Source of the DNA: Corynebacterium ulcerans
GTDB lineage: Bacteria > Actinomycetota > Actinomycetes > Mycobacteriales > Mycobacteriaceae
Direction: 5' to 3'
Length of the DNA: 64,000 nucleotides
NCBI RefSeq assembly: GCF_900187135.1
Contig: NZ_LT906443.1
Location: 1,426,001 to 1,490,000, forward strand
Shown here one piece after another: positions 9,005-16,705 of the stretch. The translations under genes and the position numbers were made by a program. The notes beneath the pieces are model-generated. The model was not told the DNA's origin. It saw nothing but the letters and a program-made list of their open reading frames with translations, and searched no databases. Every line of letters starts with the position of its first letter. The stretch's first letter is position 1.

Positions 9005-10352
9005 ACAGCTGTTTGTTCACAAACTCATCCATGCCCAATGGCCCCAGCTCGCGACCAAAACCGGAACGCTTCACTCCACCGAAGGGCAGTTCAGCTCCTT
9101 CTCCCGCCGGAGTGTTCACATTTGCCATACCCACCTCTAGTCGCCTGGCAACCTGAGCTGCCCGCTCCGCATCTTGGGAGAACACCGCTCCACCGAGGCC
9201 AAAGAGACAATCGTTGGCCAGCGCCAACGCTTCGTCGTCACTTTCCACCTTGTACACCACGGCCACCGGGCCGAATAGCTCCTCGTAGTATTCGTCGCTT
9301 CCCCGGGGGACGTCGACAAGCACGGCGGGGGAGTAGTACGCGCCTTCTTCCGCCAGCTTCCCTCCAACAAGAAGTTTCGCACCTGCGGCAACGGCGGCTT
9401 TCACCTGTTTATCCAGGTTCTCCGCGGCTTCCCTCGACGACAGGGGGCAATACGTGTTCTCACCAGCCGTATCGGGTGTGGAACGCACCGACTGCTGTGC
9501 AAGAGAAACGAGCTCGTCGACGAACTCATCATATATATCGGCCATCACGATCATGCGTTTGTTGGAATTGCACGCCTGCCCGGTGTTATACATTCGGGTC
9601 TCCCACGCAGTGCGCGCGGCTGCCTTCACGTCTGCAGTATCCAACACAATATAAGGATCTGAGCCACCAAGCTCCAGTACCGCCTTTTTAAGGCTGGCTC
9701 CCGCTTTGGCACCCACGATTGCCCCGGCACGTTCGGAACCGGTGAGGGATACTCCCTGGATACGCGGGTCTTCGATGATCCGTGAAATCTGATCATGCGT
9801 GGCAAAGAGATTGGTGTACACACCTTCGGGTACCCCAGCATCATCCATAATCTGCTGCACAGCCAGCGCAGAACGGGGACAAATCTCAGCATGCTTCAAA
9901 ATGATCGTGTTTCCCAGCATGAGGTTAGGGCCTACAAAACGCGCAATCTGATAAAAGGGGAAATTCCATGGCATGATGCCCACGAGCGGTCCTATTGGCA
10001 AGCGGCGCACCTTGGCAGTGCCCTCACCAGTGGGAATGCTCTGATCCTTGGCAAAGCTTTCGCCGTTATCCACGTAATACTGGATTATGTCCCCTGAGAA
10101 CTCCGCTTCTTCGATTCCCTCTGAAAGCGGCTTACCCATCTCAGAAGCAGCAATATCAGCCAGCTCTTCCTTGCGCTCATGGAACAAATCAGCCACCCGA
10201 CCAACGATCTGCGCGCGCTCCGCGAAGGACCGCGTTCCCCAATCGCGATAGGCAACAGCCGCGCTCTCTAGTGCTTTGTCCACGTCGAGATCCGTGGCGT
10301 TATCAAACTTCTCTACGATCTGATTGTTCACAGGGTTTTGGACTCGATACAT
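8988..10352 (-). CDS. Aldehyde dehydrogenase, GabD1-like (possible 4-aminobutanal dehydrogenase)
   Basis: The protein has 454 residues, which fits the compact GabD1-type succinate-semialdehyde dehydrogenases of actinobacteria. Landmarks are MPWNFPFYQIARFVGPNL, ILKHAEICPRSA, the VSLTGSERAG turn, LELGGSDPYIV with the catalytic base, and the nucleophilic cysteine in NTGQACNSNKR. It is the last gene of an operon with an amine oxidase and an APC permease (12 bases after the permease). A dedicated gabD is already present in the neighbouring gab operon, so oxidation of 4-aminobutanal, the product of putrescine oxidase, is the attractive role. That substrate is inferred from context; sequence alone favours succinate semialdehyde. 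Confidence 0.82.
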   Translation of the reverse strand: MYRVQNPVNNQIVEKFDNATDLDVDKALESAAVAYRDWGTRSFAERAQIVGRVADLFHERKEELADIAASEMGKPLSEGIEEAEFSGDIIQYYVDNGESFAKDQSIPTGEGTAKVRRLPIGPLVGIMPWNFPFYQIARFVGPNLMLGNTIILKHAEICPRSALAVQQIMDDAGVPEGVYTNLFATHDQISRIIEDPRIQGVSLTGSERAGAIVGAKAGASLKKAVLELGGSDPYIVLDTADVKAAARTAWETRMYNTGQACNSNKRMIVMADIYDEFVDELVSLAQQSVRSTPDTAGENTYCPLSSREAAENLDKQVKAAVAAGAKLLVGGKLAEEGAYYSPAVLVDVPRGSDEYYEELFGPVAVVYKVESDDEALALANDCLFGLGGAVFSQDAERAAQVARRLEVGMANVNTPAGEGAELPFGGVKRSGFGRELGPLGMDEFVNKQLYYVQD

Positions 10353-10364
10353 CGTTGTGCTCCT

Positions 10365-11891
10365 TTATGTAGTGATCAAAGTGAGGTTTTCATCGGCGCG
10401 GGAGGTGTTGCGTTTTAAGGTCCTTCCTAAAAAGAAATCGGGGTGTGCAACGCGAGTAAAAATCATCAGAACAATGCCCATGACCAGGATGCCCATCCCC
10501 AACACAAAAACAGTTCCCATTCCCATCAGGGACGAGCCCGAACCATAGTTCGGGGACATCGAGTCAAACGCGGTGATAAAGAACATCACCAGGAGGAATC
10601 CTCCACCTAAAGCGGGGAAAAGGAATTTAAAAATGATGTTGTGCGCTGAGGTGAAGAGTTCCGTGCGGAAATACCAAATGCATGCCACCGCAGTAACCCC
10701 ATAGTAGAAGCAAATCATCAGTCCGAGGGCAGAGATCGTATCCCACAGTGCATTCTCGGAAATGATACGAGTGATGGTGTAAAAAACTCCTGCGGCCACA
10801 GCGGAAGCAATTGTGGCCACGCTGGGGGTTCTAAACCGCGGGCTCACTCGACCAAAAGCTGGTGGCAGCGCACGATAATATCCCATAGCCAAAAGTGTTC
10901 GTGCAGGCCCCACCATCGTGGATTGCAACGAGGCAAAAGAGCTGGACAGGACTGCAATATAAATCAAGACTGCATAGTTTCCGAGAACGGGAAAGGACAA
11001 AGCTGCAAAGATAGAGGACTGATTCTCCGGGTTACCCGCTCCAAATCCCTGATCACCCGTTCCGGCCCACGTGACCACGGCTACAGCGGTAAGCAAATAG
11101 AGGAGAATAATCGTGACTACCGTAATGGTAGCGGCTCTACCAGGCGTTTTCTCCGGGTTCTTTGTTTCCTCATTCATGGTCAGCGTTACATCCCAGCCCC
11201 AAAACATGAAGATGGACAGCGATATGCCAGCAGCGACGAGGGAAAAATTGCCAATGTCTAGTGGATTGAACCACTGCATGGTGAACGGCGTGAAATCAAA
11301 ACCACCATGATGATAGGCCCGGAAAATTGCCACAATATCAAAAACCACCACCGCAATGATTTGCACTGCTACCAGTACATATTGCAGCTTTTGTGTAGAC
11401 TCCAGACCGCGATAAGAGACATAACCGGCAATCGCGATAAACGCGAGCGTCGTGGGAATATTGATCCACAGATTCCGTGTCCACTCACCAATCGCGGGGT
11501 TGCCCAGTATCTGAGCTAGCAAGAGATAAAAGAAGTCCACCGCTACGGCGGCTAGGTTGGAAAGAACCAGAATCGTTGCTGTGATGAGCCCCCATCCACC
11601 CATCCAACCAACCCAGGGTCCAAAAGCCTTTGTTGCCCATGTAAAGGATGTGCCGGAATCCGGGACTCGGTTGTTGAGCTCTCGATATGCAAACGCAACC
11701 AGCAGCATAGGGATAAAGCCCAACAACAGGATCGAAGGAACGTATTTACCCACCGCTGAAATGGTGGGACCCAAGCCCGACGTCAGCGTGTAGGTGGGAG
11801 CAATGCAACTGATACCAATAATCACCGCGCCGATGAGTCCCACACGGTTTTTTGCCAGTCCTTTTTCGGATTCAATAATGATCTCAGCCAT
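10365..11891 (-). CDS. APC-family amino-acid/polyamine permease
   Basis: The 508-residue protein has about twelve hydrophobic segments and the APC superfamily signature in helix 1 (GLIGAVIIGISCIAPTYTLT) and after it (FAYRELNNRVPDSGTSFTWA). It probably imports an amino acid or a polyamine. Its position between an amine oxidase and an aldehyde dehydrogenase suggests putrescine, which is inference. A GTG at 11900 is possible, but the ATG at 11891 has a strong GGGAGG site eight bases upstream. This start overlaps the end of the universal stress gene by eight bases, suggesting translational coupling. Confidence 0.82.
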   Translation of the reverse strand: MAEIIIESEKGLAKNRVGLIGAVIIGISCIAPTYTLTSGLGPTISAVGKYVPSILLLGFIPMLLVAFAYRELNNRVPDSGTSFTWATKAFGPWVGWMGGWGLITATILVLSNLAAVAVDFFYLLLAQILGNPAIGEWTRNLWINIPTTLAFIAIAGYVSYRGLESTQKLQYVLVAVQIIAVVVFDIVAIFRAYHHGGFDFTPFTMQWFNPLDIGNFSLVAAGISLSIFMFWGWDVTLTMNEETKNPEKTPGRAATITVVTIILLYLLTAVAVVTWAGTGDQGFGAGNPENQSSIFAALSFPVLGNYAVLIYIAVLSSSFASLQSTMVGPARTLLAMGYYRALPPAFGRVSPRFRTPSVATIASAVAAGVFYTITRIISENALWDTISALGLMICFYYGVTAVACIWYFRTELFTSAHNIIFKFLFPALGGGFLLVMFFITAFDSMSPNYGSGSSLMGMGTVFVLGMGILVMGIVLMIFTRVAHPDFFLGRTLKRNTSRADENLTLITT

Positions 11892-12792
11892 CTGTCTCAC
11901 CTCCCCTCATATAGCCATTGGGGATGACAACCATGGGCACAGGTATCGAGCGCAACATCCGGGAAGCCGTCGTTCCAATAAACAAACGCCCAGGAACAGC
12001 CAACCGCGAGGAGCCAGCAATAACGATCTCCCCGGGATCCCACGCAAGGTCTGATACCGCTTCTTCCACGGAATTCCCGCTGGCTACTACGGTGCTCGCT
12101 TTTCCTTCGTCAAGCATGTGCTGGGCTATATCACCCAGAACGCGGTCGGCATACTGCCGAATAGCGTTGGGGACATCGTTGCCTAGGCCTTGCAAGTCCG
12201 ATTCTCCATGAATGACCAGAGACACTAGTCTCAGTTCCACGCCTCGTTTGCTAGCGCGATCAATGGCGTTACTTATCACATCCACGCTTCCCGAGCGAGG
12301 ACCAAACATACAGGTAAGACGAGAAATCGGCCCTGGATATGCATACCCTTTAGGCGCCAAAGCAATGGGAACCGTTGCGGAATGCAACAGGGCGTTGACC
12401 GCGGCTCCCATGTGGAACCGGCTGAGTATCCCACCTTTACGTGCACCTACCACGATCATGTCGCAGTTCAGCTCCACTGCAGTGTCGTTCAGGGCTTTTG
12501 CCTCTGAGTCTCCCAACACGATTCGAGCTGTCGCATCAATGTCTTTAGGGATGCTTGCAAGGGCCTCTTCTAACCACGTTGCAATGTGCTCTTCCAGAAT
12601 CGAGGAATAGCCTCGGTCATGCGGATATACTCCAGAAAAGGAATTGCTGAGGGGCGCGATCATCACGATGTCCAGACTTACGTCCCGTTCTTTAGCCAGA
12701 GCTATCCCGAGGTTGAGAGCATCTTTGCCGTAATCGGTGGCAACATAAGCGACCAATATCCGCCCTGAGGCGCGTCGATGGGGAAAGTCCAT
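11884..12792 (-). CDS. Universal stress protein with two UspA domains
   Basis: The protein has 302 residues and two tandem UspA domains. Each shows the ATP-binding loop: GARKGGILSRFHMGAA at about residues 115-130, and GSSRLAVPGRLFIGTTAS near the C-terminus. Both end with the VPIALAP / VPMVVIP strand that follows the loop in ATP-binding members. It lies two bases after the amine oxidase gene and overlaps the permease gene, so it is co-expressed with both. Amine oxidation releases hydrogen peroxide and a reactive aldehyde, so a protective or regulatory role is possible but unproven. Confidence 0.85.
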   Translation of the reverse strand: MDFPHRRASGRILVAYVATDYGKDALNLGIALAKERDVSLDIVMIAPLSNSFSGVYPHDRGYSSILEEHIATWLEEALASIPKDIDATARIVLGDSEAKALNDTAVELNCDMIVVGARKGGILSRFHMGAAVNALLHSATVPIALAPKGYAYPGPISRLTCMFGPRSGSVDVISNAIDRASKRGVELRLVSLVIHGESDLQGLGNDVPNAIRQYADRVLGDIAQHMLDEGKASTVVASGNSVEEAVSDLAWDPGEIVIAGSSRLAVPGRLFIGTTASRMLRSIPVPMVVIPNGYMRGGETDG

Positions 12793-12794
12793 GG

Positions 12795-14279
12795 TTAGCC
12801 CCTCGCCGCAATCGCATGCGCGACGTGTTCGCCCATGCGTATCGCCCCGTCCACGTGCTGGTACCCCTCAGCAGCGATGTCTGAACACGAATAATAGATC
12901 GGGCCGGTTGGTTCGTTTTGCAGATGCCCCCAACGAGAAAGTCCACCGAGGTCATAGCTGGTGGCATAGGCGCCTCGCGTCCACTCTTCCGCAGCCATAT
13001 CGGAAAGATAAAAAGCTATCGGTTCCATGGTCTTGGGCCCCAAGTACATAGACATCGCCTCAAGGATGCGTTTTTTGCGTTCCGACGCAGAAAGGTGCCA
13101 CATGTCATCGGCGTAGACATCGGAGACAAAGCCTACGAGGGTGCCGTATGGGTCTTCCTTGTGAGGTTCTCCCGAGGCGCAATTCTCGCCATAGTTAGTG
13201 TTGTCATAGATCTCTTGAACTAGGTGACCGCCACCAAAACCGGTTCCTGATAGTCCTTCTTCACGCCAGAAGGGCGTCGGGTAGACCGCATGAACTTTGA
13301 TGACCAGCCCCATGGAGATGTGTTGATGCACGATCTGTTGGTCGCGGGGGAGTGGCGGAACATAATCGATCCTGTTGTACAGATTTGGAGGGGTGGCAAG
13401 CACCGCGTACCGGGCACTCACTATTGCCTTGTCCGAGTATGCAGTCACGTTTCCCGGAGCCCCATTGTTGGGAACCCCGTTGCGGACGTCGGCAAGCACT
13501 CCATTGAGCGGATCTGCAGTATCAGGATCGGGAGTGGCCCACTCTAAGCGGCGTACGGGCGAGTCAAGGATCACGGCGTCGCCAAGTTCCTGCGCCATGG
13601 CCAGCGATACTGACTGCATTCCGCCGACAACACGCTTATCCAAGATGAAGTCTTCATCTACGAGGTTGCTAAAAGAGCCTGCTGACGCCGCCATGAGCGC
13701 CGCCTGCAATACCGAAAAGGTATGTGCCGGCTTTGTGAGCATGCCCGAGGCAACGTAGATGGATACGTTGTCGATCGCCTCGGTATCGCTAGAAAGCTGC
13801 TCTAACCAGCTGCGAAAAGAAATCGAGTCCAGTTCTTTGGCCCTCGGATGTGCCCATGGCGATGCCGGGTCGATCTCCGAGGTCAACTGATCGAGTTCCC
13901 GGATAAGCCGATCCATTTCCTCCGCCGTAGTGGGGCTGACCGGGAATTCTTCCTGGTACACATGTCGCGTGCCATCGGGGGACACGTACACCGATTTTCC
14001 CTCGCGATAGCGGGGGAACGTGTCCAATCCCAGCTCTGAGACCAGCTCTATAAGCCGCGTTTGGTCTGGGGAAATCCACTGTCCGCCTAGCTCAATAAAG
14101 TGTTCTACGCCGTCAGCGTCTTTTACTTTTCCGTTCCAGGTCCGACCACCCACGCGAGCACGAGCCTCAAGCACGCACACGTTCAGTCCTTGCGCTTTGA
14201 GGGTGCGGGCTGCCATAAGTCCTGACGGTCCAGCCCCAATAACTACTACGTCGCTTTCTATCTTTTGTGGACTCGTCAT
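12795..14279 (-). CDS. Flavin-containing amine oxidase, putrescine-oxidase-like
   Basis: The 494-residue protein belongs to the FAD-dependent monoamine/putrescine oxidase family, which turns a primary amine into an aldehyde, ammonia and hydrogen peroxide. It has the N-terminal dinucleotide fold (VVVIGAGPSGLMAARTL), ARARVGGRTWNG next to the flavin, FIELGGQWISPDQTRL, and a C-terminal flavin segment ending in DGAIRMGEHVAHAI. Length and motifs fit Micrococcus and Rhodococcus putrescine oxidases. TTG and GTG codons precede the ATG at 14279, which has AAGGAG nine bases upstream. It heads a four-gene operon and is divergent from a TetR gene. Other amine substrates such as tyramine remain possible. 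Confidence 0.82.
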   Translation of the reverse strand: MTSPQKIESDVVVIGAGPSGLMAARTLKAQGLNVCVLEARARVGGRTWNGKVKDADGVEHFIELGGQWISPDQTRLIELVSELGLDTFPRYREGKSVYVSPDGTRHVYQEEFPVSPTTAEEMDRLIRELDQLTSEIDPASPWAHPRAKELDSISFRSWLEQLSSDTEAIDNVSIYVASGMLTKPAHTFSVLQAALMAASAGSFSNLVDEDFILDKRVVGGMQSVSLAMAQELGDAVILDSPVRRLEWATPDPDTADPLNGVLADVRNGVPNNGAPGNVTAYSDKAIVSARYAVLATPPNLYNRIDYVPPLPRDQQIVHQHISMGLVIKVHAVYPTPFWREEGLSGTGFGGGHLVQEIYDNTNYGENCASGEPHKEDPYGTLVGFVSDVYADDMWHLSASERKKRILEAMSMYLGPKTMEPIAFYLSDMAAEEWTRGAYATSYDLGGLSRWGHLQNEPTGPIYYSCSDIAAEGYQHVDGAIRMGEHVAHAIAARG

Positions 14280-14360
14280 CACTACCAACTCCTTTACTCC
14301 GCACGATCTACTGGAGGATTTGTGAGAAAATCAACCCGTCGAGAAGGGCTACAGCACATT

Positions 14361-14377
14361 AATGAATGCCATTCATT
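14361..14377. promoter_or_regulatory. Perfect 17-bp palindrome, likely TetR operator
   Basis: AATGAATG and CATTCATT flank a single C in the gap between the amine oxidase gene and the divergent TetR gene. Length, symmetry and position are those of a typical TetR-family operator. Binding by the neighbouring regulator is inferred. Confidence 0.6.
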
Positions 14378-14391
14378 TTGTGTTGCGGGTC

Positions 14392-14401
14392 ACTGTACAG
14401 T
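14392..14401. promoter_or_regulatory. ACTGTACAGT palindrome next to the likely operator
   Basis: This perfect 10-bp palindrome lies 14 bases from the 17-bp palindrome and 28 bases before the TetR start. It overlaps CAGTACATAT (14398-14407), which also occurs before gabT at 7353-7362. It could be a second regulator site or part of the promoter. Confidence 0.4.
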
Positions 14402-14428
14402 ACATATGAGAGTTGAAACAAGGGGTAT

Positions 14429-15103
14429 ATGGCAATGAATTCTCCGCGCGGTCGCGGCCGACCTTCAAAAGCAGTGGTCACACGGACAGCAATCGCCCAG
14501 GCCGGACTTTCCATCGCTAGTACCCGAGGGTATGAAGCCCTGACTATGGCAGCACTAGCCCGCCACCTAGGCGTAGCCCCCAGCGCCCTTTACAATCACG
14601 TGAGAAATAAAGCCGATCTCCTCATCGTGATACAAGACGAGGTGATGACCTCCGTGGACACGTCCCCCCTCGACGCAGCAATCGCAGGCACCCTATCCCC
14701 AAAGAAGGCTTTGGCCGCCTGGGCGCGTTCCTATCGCGACGTCTTCTCCCAGCACCTCCCGCTAGTCCAAATCATCGCAACTTTTCCCATCATTGGGGCG
14801 CCAGAAACCGTAAAAATATACAACAAAGCCGCCCACGTTTTGCAGCTCACAGCCCTAGAGCCGCATCTCATCCTCCCGAGACTCATCGCCCTAGAATCCT
14901 TTATCTACGGCTCAGCATTTGACGTGCATGCTCCGGAAAATATTTTTGACACCACCGGAATGACCCCGGACCCCACCTTCCTCCATGACGCAGTTGTAAA
15001 ATTTCATAATTCCATCTGTCCCCCCGACCAGACGGACTCGCAAAATATCTACGCCGAAACCCCCTTCACAGTGGGGCTCAACGCCTTGCTCGCAGACCTC
15101 TAG
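14429..15103 (+). CDS. TetR-family regulator, divergent from the amine oxidase operon
   Basis: The protein has 224 residues. The N-terminal part (residues 15-65) is a TetR helix-turn-helix: AGLSIASTRGYEALTMAALA, then LGVAPSALYNHVRNKADLL. The C-terminal ligand domain resembles the TetR_C_1 type, with YRDVFSQHLPLVQIIATFPIIGAPETVKIY cut by short loops. It probably represses the divergent amine oxidase operon through the palindrome at 14361-14377. An inducer such as putrescine or an aldehyde is only a guess. The first ATG follows AAGGGG closely; an ATG two codons later is an alternative. The gene stands alone on its strand. Confidence 0.82.
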   Translation: MAMNSPRGRGRPSKAVVTRTAIAQAGLSIASTRGYEALTMAALARHLGVAPSALYNHVRNKADLLIVIQDEVMTSVDTSPLDAAIAGTLSPKKALAAWARSYRDVFSQHLPLVQIIATFPIIGAPETVKIYNKAAHVLQLTALEPHLILPRLIALESFIYGSAFDVHAPENIFDTTGMTPDPTFLHDAVVKFHNSICPPDQTDSQNIYAETPFTVGLNALLADL

Positions 15104-15126
15104 TCCCTCCCCACAATCCACACACT

Positions 15127-15846
15127 TCACTCGGGAGCCGCTTCAACCTGGACGGTCATACCAATATGAACCCAGTCCCACGGTGCCACCGACACACCCT
15201 CAGAGTCTTCTCCCAAGAGAGCAGGCTCAACGCAGACAAAATTCCGCCATTCTCCGGTACCCATGTCAGACATCTCATTCGCCAGTTTTTCACCAGGATT
15301 CCACACAATAAAGTGGTCAGTTCCTTGCCCTTTGACCGTGATGCGTCGCTGGCCATCGTCGATAAGCAAAGGTGCGGGAGCTGAAAGGCGGAATTCCTCC
15401 AACAGGCCACCGTCCGAGGTAAAGGTCTCCTGGGGTGCTGTCACGGTAGTGTTCAGTACATCAGCGACATAAAAGTATGGATGAAAAGCCAGCTGAAGAT
15501 TCCGGCGAACACTAGAAGCATTCCTACACTTCAACATCATGGCAAAGCCGTGGGATGTCGACTGAACAGCCAGGCGTAAATCCCAGTCATCGTGATTCAT
15601 CCGAGCGTCGAGCCCACCCGAGGTCTCCAACACCTCCCATTCCTTTCGGCGCGCCCACCCATGTTGAAGTTCATCGTGCCCCATAAGCTTGCCAAACCAC
15701 GGGGCAATAATAGGCACGCCGCCACGAATGGAACCACCTAATGCCATATCCGGAATACTCGACATAAAGAGAATTTCTCCACAGTCAGAGGTAGTGGCGG
15801 AGATAAGATGGCCGCGGTCTTCAGGCATGTTAAGAGTCGTTGTCAT
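15127..15846 (-). CDS. Hexose-6-phosphate 1-epimerase (YeaD-like)
   Basis: The 239-residue protein belongs to the aldose 1-epimerase superfamily, D-hexose-6-phosphate mutarotase branch, which interconverts the anomers of glucose 6-phosphate in the cytoplasm. Landmarks are RGGVPIIAPWFG near residue 40, the HGWARRKEW catalytic histidine segment, HPYF in the middle, HFIVWNPGEK, and NFVCVEPAL with the probable catalytic glutamate. It is somewhat shorter than the E. coli enzyme of about 290 residues. It is monocistronic, convergent with the TetR gene, and its start faces a parS site about 45 bases upstream. Confidence 0.85.
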   Translation of the reverse strand: MTTTLNMPEDRGHLISATTSDCGEILFMSSIPDMALGGSIRGGVPIIAPWFGKLMGHDELQHGWARRKEWEVLETSGGLDARMNHDDWDLRLAVQSTSHGFAMMLKCRNASSVRRNLQLAFHPYFYVADVLNTTVTAPQETFTSDGGLLEEFRLSAPAPLLIDDGQRRITVKGQGTDHFIVWNPGEKLANEMSDMGTGEWRNFVCVEPALLGEDSEGVSVAPWDWVHIGMTVQVEAAPE

Positions 15847-15888
15847 GGTTTCTCAGCCTACCGCTGGACACCGAGCAAAAACAGCCCA

Positions 15889-15904
15889 CGTTTCACGTGA
15901 AACT
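15889..15904. promoter_or_regulatory. parS site
   Basis: CGTTTCACGTGAAACT contains the full 14-base core GTTTCACGTGAAAC of the bacterial ParB-binding site. It lies in the gap between the epimerase and the sulfatase-like gene. It is the parS copy farthest from dnaA in this window, about 42 kb away. Confidence 0.9.
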
Positions 15905-15959
15905 ATGAATTTCCACTAGCGCCGCCCGGAAGGTTTCCGAACATGGCAGACTAGAAAGC

Positions 15960-16598
15960 ATGAATATTGCCGTAGTCACCGGCCGTGTACTCGCCCCTCA
16001 ATCCCTCCCTGGGCTCCGCTTTAGCCGAGCTTTTGCCCCCTCCACCGATTATCGCGCCGCACGAGTTGCACTTCTCACCGGGCAATATCCCCAACGGCAT
16101 CCCCTCACGCGCTTTGCATCGCTTATCGACGACGTGGCCGACGACTTCTCCCATTCCGGCATCCCCATCATTGAACGCGCAACTATCGACGACACCCTCA
16201 TCGCAGAAGCCCTGGCCTCCAAACGCGCTGTCTTTTTTGTCGGACACCCCGAGGGACAAGAACAGATTGCTATGTCACTCCACTGGCCAGGGGTTACCGA
16301 TTCCAATCTGCCCCACACCAAGATTTCCACCACCTCATGGGAATGCTCTGAACTTGTATCCAGCCTAGACGTTGCACCAACCCTTGCAGCTATTGCCGGA
16401 TACGACGTGCGCCCCAACGCTAGGCTCTCCTTTGATGGTATGAACCTAACGCCAGTTATTCGCTACGGAGCCACTGGACATGGGGGACTTTTCTTCGATG
16501 ACGGCACCATCATCACCCCCACAGAGACCCGACAAGACACATCCGATCCGGAATGGCAGATGTGGAAGTCAATCATGGAGATGGGACCCCTCCAATAA
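15960..16598 (+). CDS. Shrunken sulfatase-like protein without the catalytic cysteine motif
   Basis: The 212-residue product aligns by eye with several separated parts of sulfatases/alkaline-phosphatase-fold hydrolases, which normally exceed 400 residues. LRFSRAFAPSTDYRAARVAL and LLTGQYPQRH match the region around the formylglycine site, SLHWPG matches the basic strand before the C-terminal domain, and SLDVAPTLAAIAGYDVRP plus DGMNL match the end of the catalytic domain. The catalytic Cys/Ser of the C/S-x-P-x-R motif is absent, and so are the N-terminal metal-binding aspartates. The reading frame is open throughout. It is either a decayed remnant that kept its frame or a non-catalytic derivative. 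The ribosome site (AGAAAG) is modest. Confidence 0.55.
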   Translation: MNIAVVTGRVLAPQSLPGLRFSRAFAPSTDYRAARVALLTGQYPQRHPLTRFASLIDDVADDFSHSGIPIIERATIDDTLIAEALASKRAVFFVGHPEGQEQIAMSLHWPGVTDSNLPHTKISTTSWECSELVSSLDVAPTLAAIAGYDVRPNARLSFDGMNLTPVIRYGATGHGGLFFDDGTIITPTETRQDTSDPEWQMWKSIMEMGPLQ

Positions 16599-16664
16599 TC
16601 ATTACCCCGGATTGCATTGCACACAATTATTGTGCGCAATTACTTTTATGTGGAAATAGCAGAA

Positions 16665-16686
16665 AGGCCCAACCGAAGTTGGGCCT
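16665..16686 (-). terminator. Terminator after the DUF1846 gene
   Basis: AGGCCCAAC (16665-16673) and GTTGGGCCT (16678-16686) form a nine-base-pair stem. Read on the minus strand, the loop is TTCG and a short T-rich stretch follows. It lies 20 bases beyond the stop of the DUF1846 gene. Confidence 0.8.
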
Positions 16687-16705
16687 AGGGGCGCTCATCA
16701 AAAGA

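Noticed and set aside
8981..9691. A 236-codon open frame opposite the aldehyde dehydrogenase
   Set aside because: The product is Pro/Arg-rich without recognisable features and is antisense to a clear enzyme gene.
14590..14605. A CACGTG-centred sequence inside the TetR gene considered as parS
   Set aside because: Only the central TCACGTGA agrees; the outer bases of the parS core do not.
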